A stretch of DNA of 64,000 nt from Natrinema sp. CBA1119 (lineage in GTDB: Archaea; Halobacteriota; Halobacteria; Halobacteriales; Natrialbaceae): positions 124,001 to 188,000 of the forward strand of contig NZ_PDBS01000008.1 of NCBI RefSeq assembly GCF_002572525.1, read 5' to 3'. Both the position numbers and the translations under genes were made by a program. This document shows, piece by piece, positions 8,112 through 16,887 of this stretch (positions within the stretch are counted from its first letter, which is position 1; each line of letters begins with the position of its first letter). The notes under the pieces are model-generated. The model was given only the letters and a program-made list of their open reading frames with translations, ran no database searches and was not told the DNA's origin.

Positions 8112-9308
8112 ATGACCACAGACGAGTCCGACGGCCGTTCTCCGTCCGTTGCGATCCTGGGCGGTGGCGTTATCGGCATCTCGACGGCGATTTATCTCGA
8201 GTTGAGCGGTTACAACACGACGGCGTACACGGATCGCATCCCGTTCGAAACTGAGCCCGAGCCTGCCTTCGCGACGCCGTATGCCGCAGCGTCGGTACAG
8301 CCTGCGTCGGTCACGATGCGGGACCTTCCGCGCGTCTTTGCGGCGTCACAGGACGTCTTTCGCCTCCTCGCCGACGCCGGTTCGATGGGCGTTCGCCGCC
8401 AACCCCACTTCGTCCTGTCCGAGACGGATCGTCCTGATCCGGAGTACGCGCCTGCCGTCGACGGATTCGATCGTGTCTCCGACCTCGAGGCGTCCCCCCG
8501 CCGACCGGCTGCCGATACCGTCTTCGGCTGGCGATTCGACGCCTATTTCGCCGAGATGCCGGTCTATATGCGCCGGTGTTACGCGCTGTATCGTGCAATC
8601 GGCGGGACGATTACGAACCGGTCACTCACACGGACGGAGTTTCTCGACCGTCCCGAAGACGTTCTCGTGAACTGCACCGGACTCCGGGCGACCGAGTTGT
8701 TCGACGATCCGCGGCCGTTCCGCGCGGAGGTCGGTCATCAGGTAACCGCCGACGGGCTCCCCCCTGTCCGGGACGCGTCGGGGACCCTGTTCTCGTACAA
8801 GTACTTCCCCGACGAGGACGCGATCGGCGGCGACCTCGCCGGTGAGGTGTACGCCTATCCCCGCATGGACACGCTCGTCCTGGGTGGCAGTCGCATCGTC
8901 GCCGATGTTGAACCGACCGATCGGTGGGAGGGCGAACTCGAGGTGGCGACTCGTACGATCGACGGCGTCACCGTCCCTGCGCGAATCGTGGAGACGAACG
9001 CGGAACTCCTCGAGGCGTATGCCGGCGTGGACCTGCGTGACGCAGACCTCACGGGTCGGTACGGCTATCGGCCGGTACGCGACCCCGACGGCGACGGCGT
9101 TCGGCTCGAGCGCGAGCGGATCGACGGACGCCCGGTCGTTCACAACTACGGCCACGGCGGTGCCGGCGTTACCCTCTCGTGGGGATCCGCCGCCGAAACG
9201 GCGTCGCTGGTTCGAGAAGTCATCGAACCGGCCCCGCGATCGGTCGACGTCGATCGGGAGTTCGCCGTCGCCGAACGGCTCGCGGCGATGATCGACGGGG
9301 AGCGATAG
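8112..9308 (+). CDS. D-amino-acid/D-aspartate oxidase-like FAD enzyme
   Basis: 398 residues from ATG 8112; a GTG at 8088 is possible, but the TATA-like gattatgtg at 8083-8091 sits about 27 bases before 8112. The N-terminus has the Rossmann motif AILGGGVIGIS; the C-terminus has the hallmark RPVVHNYGHGGAGVTLSWG and a preceding GYRPVRDP segment holding the substrate arginine. The enzyme oxidatively deaminates a D-amino acid to a 2-oxo acid with oxygen or another acceptor. Lying after comDE, it could supply a 2-oxo acid, for example from D-cysteate or D-aspartate (speculative). Confidence 0.83.
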   Translation: MTTDESDGRSPSVAILGGGVIGISTAIYLELSGYNTTAYTDRIPFETEPEPAFATPYAAASVQPASVTMRDLPRVFAASQDVFRLLADAGSMGVRRQPHFVLSETDRPDPEYAPAVDGFDRVSDLEASPRRPAADTVFGWRFDAYFAEMPVYMRRCYALYRAIGGTITNRSLTRTEFLDRPEDVLVNCTGLRATELFDDPRPFRAEVGHQVTADGLPPVRDASGTLFSYKYFPDEDAIGGDLAGEVYAYPRMDTLVLGGSRIVADVEPTDRWEGELEVATRTIDGVTVPARIVETNAELLEAYAGVDLRDADLTGRYGYRPVRDPDGDGVRLERERIDGRPVVHNYGHGGAGVTLSWGSAAETASLVREVIEPAPRSVDVDREFAVAERLAAMIDGER

Positions 9309-9370
9309 GACGGAACCGTCGGTATCCGGACTCTCCTGCGACGGCCTCTCGGCGCGTTCGAATGGACAAT

Positions 9371-9380
9371 CTATTTATCT
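9371..9380 (+). promoter_or_regulatory. TATA box for the LhgO-like gene
   Basis: CTATTTATCT is centred 25-26 bases before ATG 9401. It supports that start over in-frame codons further upstream and suggests a leaderless message. Confidence 0.55.
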
Positions 9381-9400
9381 CTCTGTCTGAACTCACGTCT

Positions 9401-10603
9401 ATGCCCTACGACGTTGCCATCGTCGGCGGCGGCTGTGTCGGTTGCTCGGCGGCCAAACACCTCGCCGAACGATCGGACCTGGATATCTGCATCCTCGAAA
9501 AGGAACACCACCTCGCACAACACCAGAGCGGCCGTAACTCCGGCGTTTTGCACCCAGGATTCAACTACGAACCCGGTTCCCTGAAGGCTCGATTCGCTAC
9601 CGAAGGGACGGCCCGGCTCAAGGCCTACGCCCGCGAGAAGGAGATTCCGCTCGAGGAGTTCGGCGTCGTCGTCGTCGCACAGGACGAGACCGAAGCGGCG
9701 CGTCTCGACGACCTCGAGGCCCAAGCCGAGCAAAACGGCGTCGATGCCGAGATCATCGGCCCCGACGAGTTGGCGGAACGCGAGCCCCACGCCGACGGCA
9801 TCGCCGCGCTCTACTGTCCCGAAGCGGCGTCGATCGACTCGCAAAAGTATCTGTACGCGCTCGCGACCGAAATCGAGCGCCTCGGCGTCGACTTCTATAT
9901 GGGCCATCGCGTCGAACGGGTTCGACCGACCGAATCGGGCCACGCTATCGAGACGAGTAACGGGACCGTCACCGCGCGATACCTCGTGAACGCCGCCGGC
10001 CTGTATGCCGACCGGATCGCCCATCAGCTGGGCGTGGGAACGGAGTACCAGGTGGTCCCGTTTCGCGGCGAGTACTACGAGCTGGTGCCGGAGAAGCGCC
10101 ACTTCTGCGAAACGATGGTGTATCCGACGCCCGACCCCGACCTGCCGTTCCTCGGCGTTCACTACACGCGACGCACCGACGACAAAGTCATCGTCGGCCC
10201 GAACGCCGTCCTCGCGTTCGGACGCGAAGCGTATCGAAACACGCAGTTCGATCTCGGGGAGTTCGTCGATACGCTCCGATATAAGGGATTCCAGAAGCTC
10301 ATCGCCGACCCGCAGATGCTCGAGGTCGCGTGGAACGAACTCAACAAGTCTTACCGGAAATCCGAATTCGTCACCGCGTCCCAGCGGCTGATCCCCGGCG
10401 TTCGCGAAGCCGACTTCCGACGCAGTTACGCCGGAATCCGAGCGCAGGTAGTCAGTGACCGCGGCGAGTTGGTAACCGATCCGGTGGTCGAGCGCGGTCC
10501 CGACTCGCTACACGTGCTCAATCTGGTCTCGCCCGGTCTCACGTCGTCGCTCCCGTTCGGCGACTTCCTCACCGATCGCGTGTTGGCCGATATCGAGGGG
10601 TAA
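9401..10603 (+). CDS. lhgO: L-2-hydroxyglutarate oxidase-like flavoprotein
   Basis: 400 residues, the length of LhgO. Starts MPYDVAIVGGGCVGCSAAK, an FAD Rossmann motif, followed by HHLAQHQSGRNSGVLHPG, where the conserved H-Q-S-G-R-N-S-G region is typical of L-2-hydroxyglutarate oxidases. The middle and end match the DAO fold (NAAGLYAD; GPNAVLAFGREAY; GIRAQV). Known members oxidise L-2-hydroxyglutarate to 2-oxoglutarate and pass electrons to the membrane quinone pool. In this cluster another 2-hydroxy acid is possible. Confident on family, moderate on substrate. Confidence 0.82.
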   Translation: MPYDVAIVGGGCVGCSAAKHLAERSDLDICILEKEHHLAQHQSGRNSGVLHPGFNYEPGSLKARFATEGTARLKAYAREKEIPLEEFGVVVVAQDETEAARLDDLEAQAEQNGVDAEIIGPDELAEREPHADGIAALYCPEAASIDSQKYLYALATEIERLGVDFYMGHRVERVRPTESGHAIETSNGTVTARYLVNAAGLYADRIAHQLGVGTEYQVVPFRGEYYELVPEKRHFCETMVYPTPDPDLPFLGVHYTRRTDDKVIVGPNAVLAFGREAYRNTQFDLGEFVDTLRYKGFQKLIADPQMLEVAWNELNKSYRKSEFVTASQRLIPGVREADFRRSYAGIRAQVVSDRGELVTDPVVERGPDSLHVLNLVSPGLTSSLPFGDFLTDRVLADIEG

Positions 10604-10660
10604 TCCGCTGTCAGCTGGTTCCACCAGTCCGCTGCCGGCCGAGAACTTCCTCGAGCGATA

Positions 10661-10670
10661 CCTATTTGAA
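10661..10670 (+). promoter_or_regulatory. TATA box for the ComC/Ldh2-family dehydrogenase
   Basis: CCTATTTGAA lies 22-31 bases before ATG 10692, fitting a leaderless start. Confidence 0.5.
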
Positions 10671-10691
10671 AGGGTCTCGCAAGGATAGTGT

Positions 10692-11792
10692 ATGCCTCGA
10701 GTACAGCGCCCAGCACTCGAATCGTTTACCGAAGCACTGCTCGTCGCACTCGATACGCCCGAGTCGCTGGCACCCGACGTTGCCGACTCGCTCGTAACGG
10801 CCGACCTCCGCGGGCACAGCTCACACGGCGTCCGACAACTCGTCTCGAAGTACGCCGGCGAGATAACGGAGGGAAAAATCGAGCCGACCGCAGTGCCGCG
10901 CATCGAGCGGGAGGGCGAGCCGTGGGCGCTCGTCGACGGAGAACTGGCGTACGGCCAGCTCGCCGGCAAACTGGCCGTCGATACGGCGATCGACCGCGCC
11001 GACGAGTACGGTATCGGCCTCGCGAGCCTGAAGCGCGTCTCCCACATCGGTCGCGTCGGCGAGTTCGCCGAGCGCGCCTGCGAGGCGGGGATGGCGTTCG
11101 TCGGGTTCGTCAGCAATCCCGGCAGCGCGTGGGTAGCGCCGCCCGGGAGCGCGCAGCGCCGGTTTTCGACGAATCCGATCGCCATCGGGATTCCGACGTT
11201 CGGGGCGCTTGAATTCCCGCTCGTCGCCGACCTCTCGACGGCACAGGTCGCCCACGGCAAGATCAAGGAGCGGGCCGCCAGCGGAGAGTCGGTTCCCGAC
11301 GAGTGGCTGGTCGCCGACTCCGGCGAGTCGATGACCGATCCGGCAACTTTCGAGGCCTCCGGCGAGGGAGCGATCTTCCCGCTCGGCGGGCGAACGGCGG
11401 GGTACAAGGGATTCAATCTCAGTGTAATGTCCGAGTTGTTGACCGCGAACGTCGCGGACGGCACTGTTTCGGGAATGTCCGACGTCATCTGGGGGAACCA
11501 CGCGACATTTTTCGTCGTCGACCTCGAGGCGTTTACCGCTCGGGAACGGATCGCCGATCGAGCCGCTGCGATCGCCGACTACGTTCGTTCGACGGACTTC
11601 TCTGCCGACCTCTCACCCGGTGCCGCAGCGAACGGCGACGAGACGTTGCTCCCGGGCGAAGCCGAGCACACCGCGACCGTTCGGTGTCGAGATGACGGGG
11701 TTCCGTTTTCGTCCGCTGACGCCGAGTCGCTCGTCGAGCTGGCCCGTCGCGAAGGTGTCACCGAAGACGCGATCCCGGCTGCGTTTCGGTGA
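10692..11792 (+). CDS. Malate/L-lactate/sulfolactate dehydrogenase family (ComC/Ldh2)
   Basis: 366 residues. The family signature LRGHSSHGVRQL near 39-50 holds the catalytic histidine, and later blocks (SNPGSAWVAPPGS, RRFSTNPIAIGIPT, GGRTAGYKGFNLSVM) follow the family order. These NAD(P) enzymes interconvert L-2-hydroxy acids and 2-oxo acids: malate, lactate, ureidoglycolate or, in ComC, sulfolactate. Lying 2.7 kb after comDE, it could feed sulfopyruvate into that decarboxylase (inference). It ends 10 bases before a short inverted-repeat element. Confidence 0.85.
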   Translation: MPRVQRPALESFTEALLVALDTPESLAPDVADSLVTADLRGHSSHGVRQLVSKYAGEITEGKIEPTAVPRIEREGEPWALVDGELAYGQLAGKLAVDTAIDRADEYGIGLASLKRVSHIGRVGEFAERACEAGMAFVGFVSNPGSAWVAPPGSAQRRFSTNPIAIGIPTFGALEFPLVADLSTAQVAHGKIKERAASGESVPDEWLVADSGESMTDPATFEASGEGAIFPLGGRTAGYKGFNLSVMSELLTANVADGTVSGMSDVIWGNHATFFVVDLEAFTARERIADRAAAIADYVRSTDFSADLSPGAAANGDETLLPGEAEHTATVRCRDDGVPFSSADAESLVELARREGVTEDAIPAAFR

Positions 11793-11802
11793 TCCCTCGA
11801 GT

Positions 11803-11886
11803 TATAGTAGGCACTGAAAGTCATTGCACGCCTGATCGAACGACAGCTGTCCGATCAGTGTGTGAATCGTTTCAGTGGCTACTATA
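11803..11886. repeat. Short inverted-repeat element, copy A
   Basis: 84 bases starting TATAGTAGGCACTGAAA and ending with the near-perfect inverse (TTTCAGTGGCTACTATA), one mismatch in 17. The interior shares the ATTGCACGC and CGATCAGTGTGTGAATCG blocks with three other copies in this window (20370, 30386, 30992). No coding capacity; looks like a non-autonomous mobile element. Confidence 0.75.
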
Positions 11887-11970
11887 GTACCCAATGCGGA
11901 TCGCGCCGCCTTGCTCCCTCGTCGACGGCCTCGATATCGTCCCGCTCACGGCTGGAACCCGACGCCGAGT

Positions 11971-11983
11971 CCGAATAATTCGG
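11971..11983. promoter_or_regulatory. Palindrome upstream of MFS gene
   Basis: CCGAAT and ATTCGG flank a single A. It lies about 60 bases before ATG 12042, a place where an activator or repressor could act. Could be chance. Confidence 0.25.
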
Positions 11984-12041
11984 CGGCTTCCACAATCCCT
12001 AAGTAACTACCAGATAGGTTTTCGATACGAAACCCACTTCA

Positions 12042-13334
12042 ATGGTCATGGCTGTCAACAAAAACGACCGCGCGATCGCCGGCTTCACGATGGCGGGTCA
12101 CTCGCTGGTCCACTGGTTCGAGACGTCGATTCCGATCTTCCTCGTCGTCTGGCTCGCGGAGTTCGACGTCTCGGTCGCAGTGCTCGGTATCATCATCGCG
12201 CTAGGGTACGCACCGTTCGGGATCGGCGCGCTCCCGGGTGGCGTTCTGGCCGACCGATTCGGGCCGAAACGACTTATCTTCCTGTGTCTCGTTGGGATGA
12301 GCGCATCGTTCCTCGTGCTTGCACTCGCGACATCGATCTACATGATCGCGATCGGGCTGATCTGCTGGGGAGTCGCTGCGAGCGTCTACCATCCCGCTGG
12401 GCTCGCGCTCATCAGCACCGGCGTCGAGGAGCGGGGAACCGTCTTTGCCTGGCACGGAATCGCCGGCAACGCCGGTATCGCCCTCGGGCCGTTCGCTGCA
12501 GCGACGTTACTGATCATCGTCGGTCAGTGGCAACTCGTCGCGGCGCTTCTCGCGATTCCGGGACTCGCCGCCGCCGTCTATGGGCTCCGGGCCGATTTCG
12601 ACCCGACTGCTGCCGCTGCCGCGGCCGAAGACGACACCGACGCAGACGGCTCCGAGCCGCTTTCCCTTTCTGAGTTCCTGTCGAACTCGCGAATACTGTT
12701 TACGAGCGCGTTCGCCGCCGTTTTCGTCATCGTCACGTTCGAGGGACTGTTCTACCGAGGGATGCTCACCTACCTGCCCGAGATCCTCCACGGGCTGCCG
12801 GCCATGGACGACCTGACGCTCTCGGCCGGTCTCGAGGGAATCGAGCCGGGTGATTACATCTACGTCGGTCTCCTCGTGGTCGGAATGGCCGGCCAGTACG
12901 CCGGCGGCAAACTCACCGACCGAATTCCGGTCGAGCGCGGACTGATCGCAATCTTCGCTGTCCTCTGTGTACTGGCACTGGTATTCGTCCCCGTCACGTC
13001 GATGGGACTGGTCCCGATCATCGTCCTCTGTGCCGTACTCGGCTTCTTCCTGTTCGCGATCCAGCCGTTCTACCAGGAGGCCGTCGCGGTCCACACGCCC
13101 GCCGATACCCGCGGACTCTCCTATGGCTACACCTACCTCGGCGAGTTCGGTTTCGGTGCGGCGAGTATTGCCATCGGCGGATTCGTCTTGGGTGGGTTTT
13201 CGACGGCAGTGTTCTTCGCCGTTCTGGCCTCGTTTGCGTTTATCGGAATGGCCCTCGCAGCAGGCCTGGTCGTCGCGCTCGATCGGACCGACTGGTGGCA
13301 ACCGAACCTGCCAGACGCGGACTCGAGCGACTGA
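12042..13334 (+). CDS. MFS transporter
   Basis: 430 residues, twelve predicted helices in two six-helix halves joined by an acidic cytoplasmic loop (AAAAAEDDTDADGSEP, about 186-202). The first-half loop LADRFGPKRL matches the MFS signature between helices 2 and 3, and the second-half equivalent is GGKLTDRIPVERG. The N-terminal half resembles the fosmidomycin-resistance-like branch (YHPAGLALIS). ATG 12048 is an alternative start two codons on. It sits among organic-acid genes, so carboxylate transport is likely, but nothing in the sequence fixes the substrate. Confidence 0.85.
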   Translation: MVMAVNKNDRAIAGFTMAGHSLVHWFETSIPIFLVVWLAEFDVSVAVLGIIIALGYAPFGIGALPGGVLADRFGPKRLIFLCLVGMSASFLVLALATSIYMIAIGLICWGVAASVYHPAGLALISTGVEERGTVFAWHGIAGNAGIALGPFAAATLLIIVGQWQLVAALLAIPGLAAAVYGLRADFDPTAAAAAAEDDTDADGSEPLSLSEFLSNSRILFTSAFAAVFVIVTFEGLFYRGMLTYLPEILHGLPAMDDLTLSAGLEGIEPGDYIYVGLLVVGMAGQYAGGKLTDRIPVERGLIAIFAVLCVLALVFVPVTSMGLVPIIVLCAVLGFFLFAIQPFYQEAVAVHTPADTRGLSYGYTYLGEFGFGAASIAIGGFVLGGFSTAVFFAVLASFAFIGMALAAGLVVALDRTDWWQPNLPDADSSD

Positions 13335-13495
13335 TCCGCTGCGTTGCCTGATCTACCTACGAGAGCCCGGCCGCAGTAGCTGTCTTACCGACGGATTCAG
13401 TGACGCGTACTCGAGCGGAAGTCGACCGTCGACGCATACTGTAATCTCGCCTACAAAAGTATGATGGTGAATACCATTGAACGATAACCTAGTGA

Positions 13496-14437
13496 ATGTA
13501 TACCGTGATTGCCTCACGTGGCGGAACCGCTCGTCCGCGAACCGCACGCGATACGACGCGTACTGCAACCGGCTTCGGTCTCATCACGATGACTCTCTTC
13601 GCCGTCTGTTTCGTCTTGCTGGTGGACGGCCAATCGCCGATAGCAAGCCTGAATTCCGGACTCCCTCACCTCGAACTTGGCACGCTCATCGCAAGCGGTC
13701 ACATCCCTGCGGCGAAAGCAGCTGTCGAGCGTGAACGAGAGCAGTTGACTCAGGAACGCGACGCGTTTCACCGATTCGTAGCCGATGTCGAATCGATCCC
13801 CGTCTCGGCTGGCGGTCGCCAGAGTCACACGCCGGTCGGTATCACGCGAGCAAACGTAACCGAAGACGAACTGCACAGCGTCCGTGCCGCCTACCGCCGT
13901 CGCGTCATGGACCTGAATCACTTCGATCAGATATACGGCGAACAGCTGTACGAAAATATAGCCACTGAACTGTCGGAAGACGTCGCAGCTGCCGTCGTTC
14001 ACGGTGATCAGTTCTCGCCGCCGGTAAAGCAGGTAGTACTACAACAGGCCACGAGAGCCGGTATTCGCCGTGAACGGCTGGTGGAAGCGGTCACTACCGA
14101 GCGCGAATCGCTCGAGTATGCACAGGACCAACTCCAGGAGATCACAGGCGCTCTCGAAGACGAACCGACTGTGGCCGATTTCACACTCACTGAACTCTTC
14201 GAGTACGAGAGACGAGTCGATCAGTGGAAGGGGAAATGCGCCCGGTTGCTCCGTACTCGGCAACGCGACATCCATTCCGAGGATCGATTCCCATCGAAAT
14301 TCGACATATCGTTCGTTCAACGGTATCTCTACAACGATCTCGAAACTGACTTCCCAGTGTTGACCACCGGTCTCCAACTGTATTCACGACTCGAGGTGCG
14401 ACAGCGAGCAGTTCACGACGAGATCACGTATCGATGA
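13496..14437 (+). CDS. Haloarchaeal hypothetical protein, membrane-anchored, coiled-coil-rich
   Basis: 313 residues, not recognised with certainty; the pattern resembles haloarchaea-only families of unknown function such as DUF7260 (from memory, unconfirmed). One hydrophobic helix near 26-44 (GFGLITMTLFAVCFVLLV) is followed by a long, charged, helical region rich in E, R and Q (EREREQLTQERDAF at about 80; ERESLEYAQDQLQE near 205), suggesting a signal anchor plus an outside or cytoplasmic coiled coil. The exact start is unclear; ATG 13496 gives a 25-residue basic leader. Neighbours give no clue to role. Confidence 0.65.
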   Translation: MYTVIASRGGTARPRTARDTTRTATGFGLITMTLFAVCFVLLVDGQSPIASLNSGLPHLELGTLIASGHIPAAKAAVEREREQLTQERDAFHRFVADVESIPVSAGGRQSHTPVGITRANVTEDELHSVRAAYRRRVMDLNHFDQIYGEQLYENIATELSEDVAAAVVHGDQFSPPVKQVVLQQATRAGIRRERLVEAVTTERESLEYAQDQLQEITGALEDEPTVADFTLTELFEYERRVDQWKGKCARLLRTRQRDIHSEDRFPSKFDISFVQRYLYNDLETDFPVLTTGLQLYSRLEVRQRAVHDEITYR

Positions 14438-14490
14438 CTTCAGCTCCGGATCTGCCACGGTACGTCCGATTATTCCGATCGGGACGATCG

Positions 14491-15282
14491 TTAGAAGGTC
14501 GAATCCATGGACCCACCGTCGACGACGATGGCCTGCCCGGTGATGAAATCGGAGCGCGGGGACGAGAGGTATGCAACCAGATCACCAGTCTCCATGGGAT
14601 CGCCCAGTCGGTCGGCCGGAATCGGTCGGGTTTTGTCCTCGAGGGCCGCGTCCATGCTATCGTACGATCCGTCCTCGACCGCCTGTTCCAGTGATCCCAT
14701 CACTCGGGGCGTCTCGTGTGAACCCGGAAGCACGGCGTTCGCCCGAATCTCGGGTGCGAGCTCCGCCGAGAGCGTTTTCTCGAATCCGACGACTCCCATT
14801 CGAACCGAACTCGAGAGGACGTTTCCCGCGTTCGCCTGCTTTACGGAGCGTGATGTGATGTTGGTGATCGTTCCGCCGCCGTCCGCTGCGAGATGTGGTT
14901 CCGCCGCCTGAACCGAACGCACGACGCTCAGTACGAGCAGATCGAACGCGTCGTACCAGTCCTCCTCGGTCGCGTCCAGCGGCCCTACTCTCGGTGGCCC
15001 CCCGGCACTCGTCACGAGATGGTCGAGGCGACCGAACTCAGAGACGGTTCGCTCGACCAGGTTCTCGATATCAGCCGCGTTCGTCAGATCTCCGGGCTGC
15101 GAAACGACTTCACTGGTTGCGACCGCTCTGATCTCCTCCGCCGCATCGGCGAGTCGTTCTTCGTTCCGTCCGTTGATGACGACGTCAACGCCTTCCCGTG
15201 CGAGTGCTTTGGCCGATGCCTTGCCCAGTCCGCTGCTCGATGCAGTGATCAGTGCTGCGTTCCCATCGATCTGTAGATCCAT
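14491..15282 (-). CDS. SDR-family oxidoreductase (copy 1)
   Basis: 263 residues from ATG 15282 (a GTG at 15291 is less likely). The cofactor loop is ASSSGLGKASAKALAREG near 13-30, a variant of TGxxxGxG, and NGRNEER follows. The catalytic stretch reads SRSVKQANAGNVLSSSVRMG: the usual Y-x-x-x-K pair is not at its place, as also in copy 2 at 57981. Such SDRs are found among beta-oxidation-type or sugar-acid enzymes of uncertain chemistry. C-terminal block FITGQAIVVDGG is standard. Convergent with the hypothetical gene before it. Confidence 0.82.
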   Translation of the reverse strand: MDLQIDGNAALITASSSGLGKASAKALAREGVDVVINGRNEERLADAAEEIRAVATSEVVSQPGDLTNAADIENLVERTVSEFGRLDHLVTSAGGPPRVGPLDATEEDWYDAFDLLVLSVVRSVQAAEPHLAADGGGTITNITSRSVKQANAGNVLSSSVRMGVVGFEKTLSAELAPEIRANAVLPGSHETPRVMGSLEQAVEDGSYDSMDAALEDKTRPIPADRLGDPMETGDLVAYLSSPRSDFITGQAIVVDGGSMDSTF

Positions 15283-15644
15283 ACCGATCACTCTCTGCCG
15301 AGCTATCTTAAGAGTAGGTTGGATACACGCGCGAGTGTGTCTCCACAGAATCGCTCTCGAGTGATACCTCTCGGTACGATCGGAATCTCCTGTACGGTTC
15401 GTGGCGATCGCACCGATCAGTTGATATGGATTCCCGTTCGGTCACAGAAGTCGCGACTATCGAAGACGGGTTCGAAATCGAGAGACATACCCGGTCTCGT
15501 TCCGTGTCTTGTCGTCGTCCCCACGATCGAAAACGCCATGTGGAAGCCATGGAAACTACGTTTCCGCTGGCGCGACTGACCGTCGCGCTTTCGAAACAGT
15601 TTCTACGAACCGACACTGACATACTCTGACGAAACCCATTACAC
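15283..15644. other. Intergenic stretch, no gene seen
   Basis: 362 bases between divergent genes. Short open frames exist on both strands but show neither haloarchaeal acidic composition nor a recognisable motif. Promoters for both flanking genes must lie here; no convincing TATA box was fixed. Confidence 0.5.
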
Positions 15645-16619
15645 ATGATTCGAGCAGTCATCGATCAAGATATCACGCCGACCGACCGCCTCGTCGAACA
15701 GCTCCCCGACGACTGGGACGTTTCCGTCGGAATCGAAAGCACCGAAGACGAAGCCATCGCCACGCTCGAGGACGCGACCATCGTCTTCGTCACCTCGCGG
15801 GTCCCCCTCTCCCCTCGCGTTGTCGCAGCGCTGGACGATCTCGAGATCATCGCCAAGCTTGGAACCGGGCTGGACAGCGTCGCCGTCGACGTCGCGCGCG
15901 AGCGTGGCATCGAAGTCACCTACACACCCGGCATGAACGCCCAATCCGTCGCCGAACACACCGTTATGCTGGCGCTCGCGACCGCACGACGTCTCACTCA
16001 GGCCCGTCGTCTCATCGAGAACGGGCAGTGGCGCGACGATATGCCGCTGGGGAACCGACTCCTGGGATCGACCGTCGGCATCATCGGCTTCGGGAACGTC
16101 GGCAAACGGGTCGGCTCGATTCTCAACGGGTTCAACGTCGACCTCCTGTTGTCCGATCCCTACGTTCCCGAAATCGATGCCGAACTGGTCGGCGGTACGA
16201 ACGTCTCGCTCGAGGAGTTACTCGAACGCAGCGATGTCGTCTGTGTTACTGCCGAACACACCGAGGAGACCCGGGGCCTCATCGGACGGGCGGAACTCGA
16301 GCGAATGCAGTCGTCGGCCCTCCTCGTGAACGCCGCCCGCGGCCCGATCGTGGCCGAAGCGCCGCTCATAGATGCGCTCGCTGACGGGACGATCGCGGGT
16401 GCCGGGATGGACGTCCACCAGACGGAACCGCTCGATCCCGACTCGCCGCTCCTCGAGATGGACAACGTCGTCCTCACACCACACGTCGCATCGATGACGA
16501 TGGAAAGTCGCCAGGAAACGATCGACCGACTGGTAACGAACGTGCTGTCGCTGCGCGACGGTACAGCGCCCGCTGATCGGTATCTCGCGCCCAGCGACGG
16601 AAGTACACTGTCCGAGTAA
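15645..16619 (+). CDS. D-isomer-specific 2-hydroxyacid dehydrogenase (copy 1)
   Basis: 324 residues. The NAD-binding motif is VGIIGFGNVGKRVG near 145, and the catalytic triad is visible: R in NAARGPIV, E in HQTEPLDPDS and H in LTPHVAS. The order and length fit the phosphoglycerate/glyoxylate/hydroxypyruvate reductase group. It interconverts a D-2-hydroxy acid and a 2-oxo acid. Neighbouring genes (SDR, VOC protein, aldolase) suggest a sugar-acid or small hydroxy-acid pathway. Paralogue at 34461-35390 is only distantly similar. Confidence 0.88.
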   Translation: MIRAVIDQDITPTDRLVEQLPDDWDVSVGIESTEDEAIATLEDATIVFVTSRVPLSPRVVAALDDLEIIAKLGTGLDSVAVDVARERGIEVTYTPGMNAQSVAEHTVMLALATARRLTQARRLIENGQWRDDMPLGNRLLGSTVGIIGFGNVGKRVGSILNGFNVDLLLSDPYVPEIDAELVGGTNVSLEELLERSDVVCVTAEHTEETRGLIGRAELERMQSSALLVNAARGPIVAEAPLIDALADGTIAGAGMDVHQTEPLDPDSPLLEMDNVVLTPHVASMTMESRQETIDRLVTNVLSLRDGTAPADRYLAPSDGSTLSE

Positions 16620-16852
16620 AATCCGGTCTTCGTCGCCGGGGCCGCCCACGTCGAACACGACCAGTCCGCGCTCCGGTTCGACGCCGACCGGATACCACGT
16701 TCGTTCGTTGCCGAAACACTCCGTTTCGATCGGAATACGGAGACGTTAGCACGTACTTCCATGTGGTACTGCGTCGCTCCCAGTTTTTATTTCTTCAACG
16801 GACATCGACGCTCTCATCGGCCTTTCCGCCACTATTTGTTATCAAGGAGACA

Positions 16853-16862
16853 AAAGATATTT
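16853..16862 (+). promoter_or_regulatory. TATA box deciding the VOC protein start
   Basis: AAAGATATTT is centred about 30 bases before the GTG at 16888. It supports that GTG rather than the upstream TTG at 16861, whose first nine codons would lie in promoter DNA. Confidence 0.5.
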
Positions 16863-16887
16863 GATCTACCTTTGTGAACCGATATCC

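Noticed and set aside
15308-15661. 117-codon minus-strand frame in the gap before the D-2-hydroxyacid dehydrogenase
   Set aside because: Serine/arginine-rich without a domain and overlaps the start of the dehydrogenase gene on the other strand; taken as chance.
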